Positions 25,577 through 33,393 of a stretch of DNA of 64,000 bases are shown here, in pieces. The translations under genes and the position numbers were made by a program. Under the pieces are notes generated by a model. The model was given only the letters and a program-made list of their open reading frames with translations. It did not search any database and had not been told where the DNA came from. Origin of the DNA: JABHIE01 sp964584805 (lineage in GTDB: Bacteria; Planctomycetota; UBA1135); assembly GCA_964584805.1 (NCBI GenBank), contig CAZPAY010000009.1, forward strand, positions 1 to 64,000, given 5' to 3'. The stretch's first letter is position 1. The number at the start of each line of letters is the position of its first letter.

Positions 25577-26542
25577 TTGTCTTTCTCTCCCACACATCCC
25601 CTCGTGCGTGCTTTGCTACCCGCAGACCAGAGCTCTCTACTTGAGATTCTGTCCCTGCTCTCTCCAAAGCATCGTTTTGAGCTTTCTTCGCCCCGCCCCG
25701 CGCATTGGTTTCAATGGCTAAGCGAGAGTGATCTTGGTGGCTTTGTACTCGATACAGATACTGCATGCGATGAGACCTTAACTTCTCTTGAGGCAGCGCA
25801 TGAATATCGGCCCAGCCTCCAGTCCCTCTTGCTCGTAGGCAAGCGCGGCTTAGTCGGCCACGAGAACTTGCTACTTCTGCCGGGTGTTTGCCTTTTGCCC
25901 AAGCCCTGGACACCCTCCGCCCTAAAGCGCTTCATGCAAGCGCAAACTGAGTCGAGTTCCGAGTTGCGTGCTGACGATTCACTTTTCCTAGCCAGCCTCG
26001 TGGAAGACCTCCGAGACTCTTTAAGTGCTTCCACCGGGTACTTGCAACTTTCACTCGATGTCAAGGAGGAGCAGCAAACCCGACTCCTACAAACCGCTAT
26101 TGAAGCCTCGCGTCGTCTAGACGAGCGACTCAATGCCTTGATGCTGGCCAGTGGCTCGCAAGGAGCTCACCCTACCGACATTGACTTATCCCAAGTATTC
26201 CCTGACTCCCTCAAGGAAAAAGTGACCGTATTTGCCGACCCCAAGGTTCTTGCAGCGACATCGCTTGTTGCTATCTCTTGGCTCGAACGATTCGGCACAG
26301 GAGGCAGCCCTGCCCTGGAATTGCATCAAACCGAATCAAGTGTCACCCTCAACTGGATGCTGCAGATCGGCGCACAGTTACCGGACAATCCGGTGACTCC
26401 ACCACCCTTCCTGCGTATTCTTTTAGGCAAATTAGCCGAACGCGTCCCTGCTCAACTAAAACTTTCTTATGCCGCAGGTGTGATCCCAACAGCAGTTGCC
26501 CTGATTTGGAACCGATCGTTAAGCAACGCCGACGCGGACTAA
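25577..26542 (+). CDS. Degenerate REC/histidine-kinase-like protein
   Basis: Residues 1-125 resemble a receiver domain: FVLDTDTA carries a candidate phospho-Asp (59), and LLPKPWTPSALKRFM carries the conserved Lys (109). Residues 134-192 resemble a HisKA dimerisation helix pair (VEDLRDSLSASTGYLQL), but Glu143 stands where the phospho-His should be and Asp-Ser replaces the Asn-Pro. Residues 205-315 look like a remnant ATPase domain without recognisable N or G boxes. It is probably a non-catalytic scaffold or phosphate sink. The homology is inferred. TTG start with GGAG upstream. It is convergent with the DUF5658 gene, sharing 4 nt. Confidence 0.7.
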   Translation: MSFSPTHPLVRALLPADQSSLLEILSLLSPKHRFELSSPRPAHWFQWLSESDLGGFVLDTDTACDETLTSLEAAHEYRPSLQSLLLVGKRGLVGHENLLLLPGVCLLPKPWTPSALKRFMQAQTESSSELRADDSLFLASLVEDLRDSLSASTGYLQLSLDVKEEQQTRLLQTAIEASRRLDERLNALMLASGSQGAHPTDIDLSQVFPDSLKEKVTVFADPKVLAATSLVAISWLERFGTGGSPALELHQTESSVTLNWMLQIGAQLPDNPVTPPPFLRILLGKLAERVPAQLKLSYAAGVIPTAVALIWNRSLSNADAD

Positions 26543-27000
26543 TTGCCGAGCAAGACGCTGCGGTACAGAATGATGTGATAAACCAGCAACAACTGGTACA
26601 ACACTAATGCAATCATGACGCCCTTACGAGCAGAGGGGAAATTCTTAAGAATGCAAAACAAAATGGCGCCAAAGCCAACGCCCAGGCCCTTTCCGAGCAA
26701 AAAAGCCCAAGGCCCTAATCCAAGTAGCCAAAGAGCTACTGGGTTTGCCTCAGCCCCCCCACGCTGAAGATAAATCATAGTGAAGTGAGAATCGAGGAGA
26801 TTCAATGCAAGGAAAAACAGGAGCAAGGCCCACAATCGCGGGGAATATAGATCAACATAGCCTGGTGCACTTTCGCCATCTCTTCGACCATTGTCCGTGC
26901 GGCGCCCCCCAAAAAACGAATAACGAGAGATAAAAGGTGTGGGCTTTTGGCGACGGTCGATGCCGTCCCAAGTTGAGCCCTCTCTACGATTTTCAGTCAT
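26539..27000 (-). CDS. DUF5658-like small membrane protein
   Basis: The 153-aa protein has a basic N-terminus with the FGGRRTDNGRRDGE motif seen in DUF5658 proteins, then four hydrophobic segments (about 57-75, 85-103, 105-118 and 126-148). The first carries NLLDSHFTMIYLQRGGAEANP, which is also family-like. No function is known. It begins 1 bp after the sugar transferase stop and is the last gene of the long minus-strand run. Confidence 0.75.
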   Translation of the reverse strand: MTENRREGSTWDGIDRRQKPTPFISRYSFFGGRRTDNGRRDGESAPGYVDLYSPRLWALLLFFLALNLLDSHFTMIYLQRGGAEANPVALWLLGLGPWAFLLGKGLGVGFGAILFCILKNFPSARKGVMIALVLYQLLLVYHIILYRSVLLGN

Positions 27001-27001
27001 G

Positions 27002-28474
27002 CTAAAGAGTGGGTTGACGAATGCGCAAGAGCGTAAAAATCGTCAGGATGAAAATCGTAATGTCTAGAAAAATCGATTGATTTTCGACATAATAAATGTC
27101 GTAATCAAAATTTTCATGAATGGGGTGAGCACGAGCATCTGACACTTGCCACAGGCCAGTTGCTCCGGGCTTGACACTTAAACGCTGGCGACCGAGCTCG
27201 TTGTAAGCTTCAACAATAAAGGACTGCTCAGGGCGTGGACCAACGAGAGACATATCCCCCATCACTACATTCCAAAGTTGGGGAAGGTCGTCCAGCGAAG
27301 TATGCCTCATGAAGGCACCAAAGGGTGTAACGCGTGGATCTTTTTTGGATGTGGGCATGGGAGCGTCGCCGCACATATCAAGATACATGGATCGAAACTT
27401 ATACATCCTGAAGGGGCGGCCGCCTTTGCCAATGCGGTACTGCTGAAACAATGCGGGCCCCTTCGAGGTGATGCGCACCAACAGAGCCGTCAAAATCAAA
27501 AGCGGAGAAATCAACAGAAGCCCAGGAACCGTAATCACTAAATCCATGAAACGCTTCGCGAAGGAATAGAACACACGGGTGCGCCTCTTCTCGGGCGGTG
27601 TCAACAGAGGTAAGGAGTCGATGCTCTCTACCGTGTAAGACTTGGTGAAGAAATGGTAGAGCCGCGGGACGACTTGGTATTCAATCTCCAAATCCTCAAT
27701 TGCCTTGCAGAGCATGACCAGCTCGGCCTCTTCAAGTTGAGGTTTTGCGACAAAGACACGACGGATGTCGTTGGATGTAACAATTTGGTCTAATTGGTCA
27801 ATGCCACCTAAAACGGGGAAGCCGCGTACCTTCCGACCATGCATCTCTTCATCAGAATCTAAAAAACCAACAAAGTTGTAGCCCAAAGTTGGAAAGAGAC
27901 GCAGCTTTTGCTCCAGTCGCAAAGCCATCGGCCCCGTACCAAAAATAGCGACCTTTGTATTTCCAAAATCTTTTGCATGCAAATAGCTCAAAAACTTGAA
28001 CATGAGAGCTCGTTGAACGACCATCACCAAGAAAATGGAGCAAAAGAGGAGAATAAATAATGGCCGGGAATAGCTCTCGATGCTCTCCAATTCCAAGGCA
28101 TGATGAATCGGCTCAAGGAAGCGATAAATGGCATGCTCTAGAGGCACGCTGTCTGCCGGCGCCGCTTTTAGGAGAAAAATAGAAGTTGCCGTAGCAACGA
28201 ACGCAATAATTGTGGCTTTAAAAAGCGAACGATATTCTTCCACATTCAGAATGGATTTCTGCCAACGATAAAGACCTACAGACCAAAAAGAACCGAGACA
28301 CATCGCGACAATCACGACCATCAACTGTCGGTAAAGACCGAGGTACGCAATATTGGGCGCAATCAAGTCGAAGGCGACAAAACCAAGCCAGGCCGCCAGT
28401 AAAACGCTGAAGCCATCAAGCCAGACCTGCGCCACAATGTAGCAGGTGTCGAAGTTACGGCGAATCCATTTCAT
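27002..28474 (-). CDS. Polyprenyl-phosphate sugar-1-phosphate transferase (WcaJ/PglC superfamily)
   Basis: Initiates exopolysaccharide or O-chain synthesis by moving a sugar-phosphate from a nucleotide sugar onto undecaprenyl phosphate. Residues 1-165 hold four or five membrane helices. A CoA-binding/Rossmann-like middle domain follows (VAIFGTGPMALRLEQKL). The C-terminal catalytic domain has KRFMDLVIT, FRMYKFRSM, the DDLPQLWNV motif with its acidic pair, and SLVGPRPE. Length of 490 aa is normal for the polyisoprenyl-phosphate hexose-1-phosphate type. No other glycan cluster is adjacent, so it may act with genes elsewhere. Confidence 0.9.
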   Translation of the reverse strand: MKWIRRNFDTCYIVAQVWLDGFSVLLAAWLGFVAFDLIAPNIAYLGLYRQLMVVIVAMCLGSFWSVGLYRWQKSILNVEEYRSLFKATIIAFVATATSIFLLKAAPADSVPLEHAIYRFLEPIHHALELESIESYSRPLFILLFCSIFLVMVVQRALMFKFLSYLHAKDFGNTKVAIFGTGPMALRLEQKLRLFPTLGYNFVGFLDSDEEMHGRKVRGFPVLGGIDQLDQIVTSNDIRRVFVAKPQLEEAELVMLCKAIEDLEIEYQVVPRLYHFFTKSYTVESIDSLPLLTPPEKRRTRVFYSFAKRFMDLVITVPGLLLISPLLILTALLVRITSKGPALFQQYRIGKGGRPFRMYKFRSMYLDMCGDAPMPTSKKDPRVTPFGAFMRHTSLDDLPQLWNVVMGDMSLVGPRPEQSFIVEAYNELGRQRLSVKPGATGLWQVSDARAHPIHENFDYDIYYVENQSIFLDITIFILTIFTLLRIRQPTL

Positions 28475-28528
28475 GTCAGGGGTAGTGCGGCTATTGGCCC
28501 GAATGAAGCCTACACCGCGCAGAAGCCA

Positions 28529-30946
28529 CTATCCACGCAGACTTCCTCCCAATCGCTCCGCTGCCTGCGTGACCTTTTTGATGAATTTCTGCTCATCTTT
28601 ATCTGCAAGAGTGCGATCGGAGGCGCGCAACATGGCGCGGAAGGCAAGGCTGCGTTGCCCGGGCTCAAGAGTGCCCCCCTCAAATAAGTCAAAAAGCTCA
28701 AGTGAGTCAAGCAGTTTACCTCCGGCGCGGCGTACTTCGACCTCGACCTCGGAATAGGGAATATTCATCGGGAGAGCGAGCGCGACATCAACTTTGATGC
28801 CTGGGAAGCGAGAAGGTGAGTGAAAGCTTGGCTTGGACGACTGCGAGGCCTTGTAGATCGCGTGCATGTCAAGCAAAGAAATCACGACCTCTGTGCCGTT
28901 AAAATCGAGCTCATCTGCCAAGGCAGGATGCAAGGCGGAAAAAGATCCAAAATCGCTCGCGTCTTTTCCGCGATGAGCGAGTGCAGACATTTGTAACCGC
29001 GGATGAGCCCAAGCCGAAGACTCTGTCGTGGGTTGAAAATGTGCGGTCAGGCCGGCCGAAGACAAAACATCGTCAACGAGAGTTCGGGTTTGAGCGAAAA
29101 GAGTTTGAAGCGGTGAGCCCTTTTCCTGAATTGGAGCCCAACCCAGAACGGCCAGCCAACGACGCTCGATGGGAGCACCACCCTCGGCAGATGGCTCATA
29201 GCCTTTGGCGAACTCAAACAATTGCCCCGCCGGGCGTTCACGCAAATTGGCGTGGGCTTGATCAAGTAACGACGGGATTGGGTTGCGGCGCACCAAACGC
29301 ACACTGTCAGAAATTGGATTGTCTAAAACGACATAATCTGACAGCTCATGCCCCATACGCTTGACCCAAGCATCATCCAGGAACGAATAGCTCTGCGATT
29401 CAAAAGAATGGTGCACGCCAGCAAGACGCTGTGTCAATCGGTGCTCAAGACGGCGGCGGCCATCGCGGGTGGGCGCAACGAGCGGAGCTTCAAGAGGTGT
29501 AGGCTGAATTTGGTCGTAACCCTGAAGACGGCCAACCTCTTCAATCAAATCGACCTCAGTCGTAACATCTTTCGTGGCTCGCCAGGATGGGACTTGCACC
29601 GCGAGAGTGCCGTCGGCAACCTGCACATCAAAGCCAAGGCGAGTCAAACTCTCAGAAACATCTTGCGGAGACAAATCCATGCCCAATAAACGCGCGGTGC
29701 GCTCGGGGCATAAAGTCATTCGAGTGTTCGGTGCAGAGGCAAGGCCAGCCCTAGCTGGTGAGCCGTGGAGCGTGGCGTCAGGGCGCGCATCGGCCAGCAA
29801 ATAGGCAAAACGGCGCAAAGCCTGCTCGGCAAGACTTGGATCAAGCGACTTTTCAAAACGCATGCTCGCTTCGGAACGAAGGGCATGGCGCTGTGAAGTA
29901 CGACGCGTGCGGACAGGGTGGAAAACGGCCGATTCGAGCAAGATTCGCGTAGTTGAATCACCGACCTCTGTGCTGGCCCCACCCATCACGCCAGCGAGGG
30001 CAACCGCCCCCTTGCTGTCAGCGATAACGAGATCGCGTGGATCGAGTTTGCGCTCTTCATCGTCTAGAGTGGTTAACAGCTCACCTTGCGAGGCTGCCCT
30101 GACCGTAATGGCTGGGCTGGCCAATTTCTCAAAATCAAAGGCATGCGTCGGCTGGCCGATCTCTTGAAGGACGTAATTCGTGAGGTCAACGAGATCATTA
30201 ACCGGCCGTTGGCCCACAGCAATCAAGCGCTCTTGAATCTTGCTTGGTGCAGGCTTGGGGCCCGTTTTCAAATCAACGCCAAGGCCGAAGTAGGCAGGGC
30301 AGCCGTCTGCATCCGCCAACTCAATTGAGGCAGCGGTCATGCCACTTGGCCAGGCTTCGAGGACAGGCAATGGCTTCAGCTCACGATTCAATATGGCTGA
30401 CAGCTCGCGCGCAAAACCGTAGTGGCCCCACAAATCTGGGCGATGCGTCAAAGACTTATTATCGAGATCAAGGACAAAGTCGCTCAAACCAAGGAAATCC
30501 ACCAGACGGGTGCCGATCTCGGCATCATCTGGTAATTCCATGATGCCCGCGTGCTCGTCAGATAGCTCGAGCTCTCGCTCAGAACAAATCATGCCGCACG
30601 AAGTCACACCGCGCAATTTGGCCTTTTTGATTTTAAAATCTCCAGGCAAACAGGCCTTAACCGGGGCGAATGCAATCTTGAGCCCTTTGCGGACATTAGA
30701 TGCCCCACAAACCACTTGCGCGGGTTCATCGGCGCCATACTCAACCGTAGTCACCGACAACTTATCGGCATCAGGATGTTGCTCACAAGAGACAACATGC
30801 CCCACGACAACATCACCAATCGCTTCACCCACGGCTTCGATGCCTTCCACCTCGGCTGTATGCAAGGAAAGCAACTCAGCAATGCGCCCTGGAGTTTGAT
30901 CGCTAATGTCGACAAAGTCGCCGACCCAATTTAATGAGATTTTCAT
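28529..30946 (-). CDS. pheT: Phenylalanyl-tRNA synthetase beta subunit
   Basis: Beta chain of the heterotetramer, 805 aa. In order: N-terminal MKISLNWVGDFVD, an EMAP-II-like tRNA-binding OB domain (about 40-150, GHVVSCEQHPDADKLSV), the B3/4 editing domain, B5, the catalytic-like core, and a C-terminal anticodon-binding FDX-ACB domain (FPGIKVDVALALPMNIPYSE). It overlaps pheS by 4 nt. Confidence 0.97.
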   Translation of the reverse strand: MKISLNWVGDFVDISDQTPGRIAELLSLHTAEVEGIEAVGEAIGDVVVGHVVSCEQHPDADKLSVTTVEYGADEPAQVVCGASNVRKGLKIAFAPVKACLPGDFKIKKAKLRGVTSCGMICSERELELSDEHAGIMELPDDAEIGTRLVDFLGLSDFVLDLDNKSLTHRPDLWGHYGFARELSAILNRELKPLPVLEAWPSGMTAASIELADADGCPAYFGLGVDLKTGPKPAPSKIQERLIAVGQRPVNDLVDLTNYVLQEIGQPTHAFDFEKLASPAITVRAASQGELLTTLDDEERKLDPRDLVIADSKGAVALAGVMGGASTEVGDSTTRILLESAVFHPVRTRRTSQRHALRSEASMRFEKSLDPSLAEQALRRFAYLLADARPDATLHGSPARAGLASAPNTRMTLCPERTARLLGMDLSPQDVSESLTRLGFDVQVADGTLAVQVPSWRATKDVTTEVDLIEEVGRLQGYDQIQPTPLEAPLVAPTRDGRRRLEHRLTQRLAGVHHSFESQSYSFLDDAWVKRMGHELSDYVVLDNPISDSVRLVRRNPIPSLLDQAHANLRERPAGQLFEFAKGYEPSAEGGAPIERRWLAVLGWAPIQEKGSPLQTLFAQTRTLVDDVLSSAGLTAHFQPTTESSAWAHPRLQMSALAHRGKDASDFGSFSALHPALADELDFNGTEVVISLLDMHAIYKASQSSKPSFHSPSRFPGIKVDVALALPMNIPYSEVEVEVRRAGGKLLDSLELFDLFEGGTLEPGQRSLAFRAMLRASDRTLADKDEQKFIKKVTQAAERLGGSLRG

Positions 30947-31992
30947 GCGCGGAATTGCTCGAGGAAACGAAGGTCGCCGCTTAAAAGCCAGCGGATGTCA
31001 TCAATGCCGTAGCGCAGCATGACCATGCGAGAAAGCCCAAGCCCAAAGGCATAACCGCTATAAACATCAGGGTCGATGTCGCACGCACGCAAAACATTGG
31101 GGTGGACCATTCCACCAGGCATCAGTTCAATCCATGTGGATTGCTTGCATACGCGGCAGCCGTCTTTACAGAATGGGCATCGGGCATCAAGCTCAAAGCC
31201 GGGCTCAACAAACGGAAAAAAACCTGGTCGCAGACGAGTCTCGACCTTCCGGCCAAAAACGCCCTCAAGCAGCGTATTCATGGCGTGCAACAAATGATGC
31301 ACCCCAACACCCTTGTCGACAACGAGGCCTTCCATCTGATGAAAAGTGTGGTCGTGCGTGTTGTCAGGCGTCTCCTGGCGGAAGACACGACCTGGCGCGA
31401 CAACCCGCAAGGGCGCGCCATGCTCGCGAAGGGCACGAATCTGGACACAGGAAGTATGCGTACGCATGCAGACACCTTTGCCTTGCCCACGGCCGTCACC
31501 CTCGGGTGTAACCCAAATTGTGTCATGCGACTCGCGCGCCGGATGATCGCTGGGGATATTAAGCGCGTCGAAATTATTATCTTCGAGCTCGACCTCAGGG
31601 CCATCGGCAATCATGAAGCCCATCGACTGAAAAACATCTTCGAGCTCGCGTGCAATCTGCCCGATGGGGTGCAAACCTCCAGCAGGCGGCTTGGGCCCTG
31701 GCAAAGTGGCATCTAGGCCCTCGCCCGCCAAATCTGAAGCAAGCGCAGTGGCGTTTAAAGCCGCCCGCGCCTTTTCAATCTGGGCGGCAATCGCCTGTTT
31801 TACCTGATTGGCCGCTTGACCTGCTGCGGGACGATCTTCTTTCGGAAGCGTACCTAGGCTCTTAAGCAGATCAGTCAGGGCCCCTTTTCGCCCAAGAAGA
31901 CGAACCTCGATTGCTCGAAGTTCGTCTTCAGAATTGGAGTCCTCGACGGCCGTTAAGCCCTCGTGGCGGAGTTCCTCGAGGCGCTCAAGCAT
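30943..31992 (-). CDS. pheS: Phenylalanyl-tRNA synthetase alpha subunit
   Basis: Catalytic chain, class II, 349 aa. An N-terminal coiled coil is followed by RTHTSCVQIRAL and motif 2, GRVFRQETPDNTHDHTFHQ. Motif 3 is FGLGLSRMVMLRYGIDDIR. The specificity-pocket alanine is retained in SGYAFGLG. It lies 6 nt downstream of rplT, the standard rplT-pheS-pheT order. Confidence 0.97.
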   Translation of the reverse strand: MLERLEELRHEGLTAVEDSNSEDELRAIEVRLLGRKGALTDLLKSLGTLPKEDRPAAGQAANQVKQAIAAQIEKARAALNATALASDLAGEGLDATLPGPKPPAGGLHPIGQIARELEDVFQSMGFMIADGPEVELEDNNFDALNIPSDHPARESHDTIWVTPEGDGRGQGKGVCMRTHTSCVQIRALREHGAPLRVVAPGRVFRQETPDNTHDHTFHQMEGLVVDKGVGVHHLLHAMNTLLEGVFGRKVETRLRPGFFPFVEPGFELDARCPFCKDGCRVCKQSTWIELMPGGMVHPNVLRACDIDPDVYSGYAFGLGLSRMVMLRYGIDDIRWLLSGDLRFLEQFRA

Positions 31993-31998
31993 GGCGGA

Positions 31999-32358
31999 TT
32001 AAGCGGCCAGGGCCTCTTTTGCCTTTTCGGCAACAGCAGTAAACGCTGCTGGGTCATGGAAAGCCAACTCAGAAAGAGCACGGCGATCAATGTCGATGTT
32101 TGCCTGTTTCATACCGTGGATAAGACGGCTGTAAGATAAATCATTCATGCGGGCAGCGGCGTTAAGACGCTGAATCCAAAGACGACGAAAAGTACGCTTT
32201 TTATTCCGGCGGTCGCGATATGCGAAATTGCCAGCGCGCAACAAGGTCTCTTTGACCGTACGCAATAAGCGACGGCGACCCTGATGAAAACCCTTGGCGC
32301 GACGCATCAAGCGACGGCGGCGACGAAGGCGTGGGACTACATTGCGTGTACGTGACAT
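31999..32358 (-). CDS. rplT: 50S ribosomal protein bL20
   Basis: A 119-aa assembly protein with the basic N-terminal helix (RTRNVVPRLRRRRRLMRRAKG) and the RRNKKRTFRRLWI segment. In several bacteria bL20 represses its own operon by binding the rpmI leader. No structured leader is evident here. It follows rpmI after 3 nt. Confidence 0.97.
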   Translation of the reverse strand: MSRTRNVVPRLRRRRRLMRRAKGFHQGRRRLLRTVKETLLRAGNFAYRDRRNKKRTFRRLWIQRLNAAARMNDLSYSRLIHGMKQANIDIDRRALSELAFHDPAAFTAVAEKAKEALAA

Positions 32359-32361
32359 CGA

Positions 32362-32556
32362 TTAGGCCCCCATCATCTTGCGAAGGTTTTTAGCGATGCG
32401 ACCGACAGCAACTGCCGATTGGCGCAGTTTGCGCCGACGCTTTGCGGATTTGCAAGTCATCCTGCAACCCGTCATCATGTGACGGCGAATGACTTTGCCA
32501 TTTTTGGTGAGTTTCATGCGGCCTGAAACGGCCTTTCTTGTTTTCTGCTTGGGCAC
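32362..32556 (-). CDS. rpmI: 50S ribosomal protein bL35
   Basis: 64 aa, basic, MPKQKTRKAVSGRMKLTKNG, with a GTG start. AGGT lies about eight bases upstream as a weak Shine-Dalgarno. The protein carries HMMTGCRMTCKSAKRRRKLR, with two Cys. It has its own promoter inside the infC-rpmI gap. Confidence 0.95.
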   Translation of the reverse strand: MPKQKTRKAVSGRMKLTKNGKVIRRHMMTGCRMTCKSAKRRRKLRQSAVAVGRIAKNLRKMMGA

Positions 32557-32602
32557 GGTATTACCTGTGTCTTAGGGCCAAGGGGAGAATGGTGAACCGC
32601 AG

Positions 32603-32630
32603 ATTGTACCGCGGCTCAGTCTAGGGTCAA
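32603..32630 (-). promoter_or_regulatory. Internal sigma-70 promoter for rpmI-rplT-pheST
   Basis: Minus strand: TTGACC (32625-32630), 16-bp spacer, TACAAT (32603-32608). Start near 32596, leaving a 40-base leader before the rpmI GTG. It allows the ribosomal and PheRS genes to be transcribed independently of the upstream atp-aspS-infC run. Confidence 0.75.
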
Positions 32631-32658
32631 TCCCAGAATGACGAGAATAATCGTAAGT

Positions 32659-33381
32659 TTATTCCTCGTCAGGAGTTTCGGTAGGCGGCTCAACCCCGGG
32701 CGGCTCAGCCTCAACGGGTGACTCGATTACGGGCAAGCTCAAATCTTCAGGTCGTTCTACAACGGGCAAGGCTACTCCAGGGTCGACATCGACCTTAGGC
32801 TCAGCTTTCTTTTTGCTCTGGATGAGTTTCATTTGCTGAGCGCTCAACGGACCAATCATCATGGTCATGCGCCGACCGGCCATCCGCGGCTCACGCTCAA
32901 CTTTAGCAATTTCAGACAAAGCCTCAACGACGCGCATCAACACATCACGCCCTCGGTCTTTGTAGGCCATTTCACGGCCGCGGAAGAGACAGGTAATCTG
33001 AACCTTGCTACCAGCGCTGAGAAACTCAGTTGCCTTGCGGATTTTGATATTAAGGTCATTAACATCAATCTTAGGGCGAACACGCACCTCTTTCATTGCA
33101 GCGGTCGTTTTCTTCTCTTTGGTCTTTTTGCGCTTTTTTTCTTCGTATTTGAATTTGCCGTAATCCAAAATACGACAAACGGGCGGATTGGATTGTGGCG
33201 CGACCTCAACCAAGTCAAGCCCGGCCTCTTGAGCCATTTTCAGAGCCTTGGGGGTTGGCGTTGGGCCAATCTGAGTGCCTTCAGCGTCAATGAGGAATAC
33301 TTCGCGGATACGAATCCGGCGGTTGACCCGATACTTTTCTTTTACGGGTGGTGCGTAGCGCTTGCGTCTGCGTGGAGGAAT
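32659..33381 (-). CDS. infC: Translation initiation factor IF-3 (ATT start)
   Basis: Blocks premature 50S joining and proofreads the start codon. The N-domain (VNRRIRIREVFLIDAEGTQIG), the basic linker (KKRKKTKEKK) and the C-domain (VRPKIDVNDLNIKIRKATEFL) are complete only when translation begins at the ATT at 33381-33379. Between the aspS stop and ATG 33237 there is no in-frame ATG, GTG or TTG. ATT is the known autoregulatory IF3 start in other bacteria. An AGGT lies eight bases upstream. The C-terminus has a Pro/Glu-rich extension of about 50 residues, giving 240 aa against the usual 170-180. Confidence 0.93.
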   Translation of the reverse strand: MPPRRRKRYAPPVKEKYRVNRRIRIREVFLIDAEGTQIGPTPTPKALKMAQEAGLDLVEVAPQSNPPVCRILDYGKFKYEEKKRKKTKEKKTTAAMKEVRVRPKIDVNDLNIKIRKATEFLSAGSKVQITCLFRGREMAYKDRGRDVLMRVVEALSEIAKVEREPRMAGRRMTMMIGPLSAQQMKLIQSKKKAEPKVDVDPGVALPVVERPEDLSLPVIESPVEAEPPGVEPPTETPDEE

Positions 33382-33393
33382 GAGATTTACCTG

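Noticed and set aside
31102..31716. 204-codon open frame on the plus strand
   Set aside because: Antisense to pheS, a certain gene; codon pattern is the complement of pheS.
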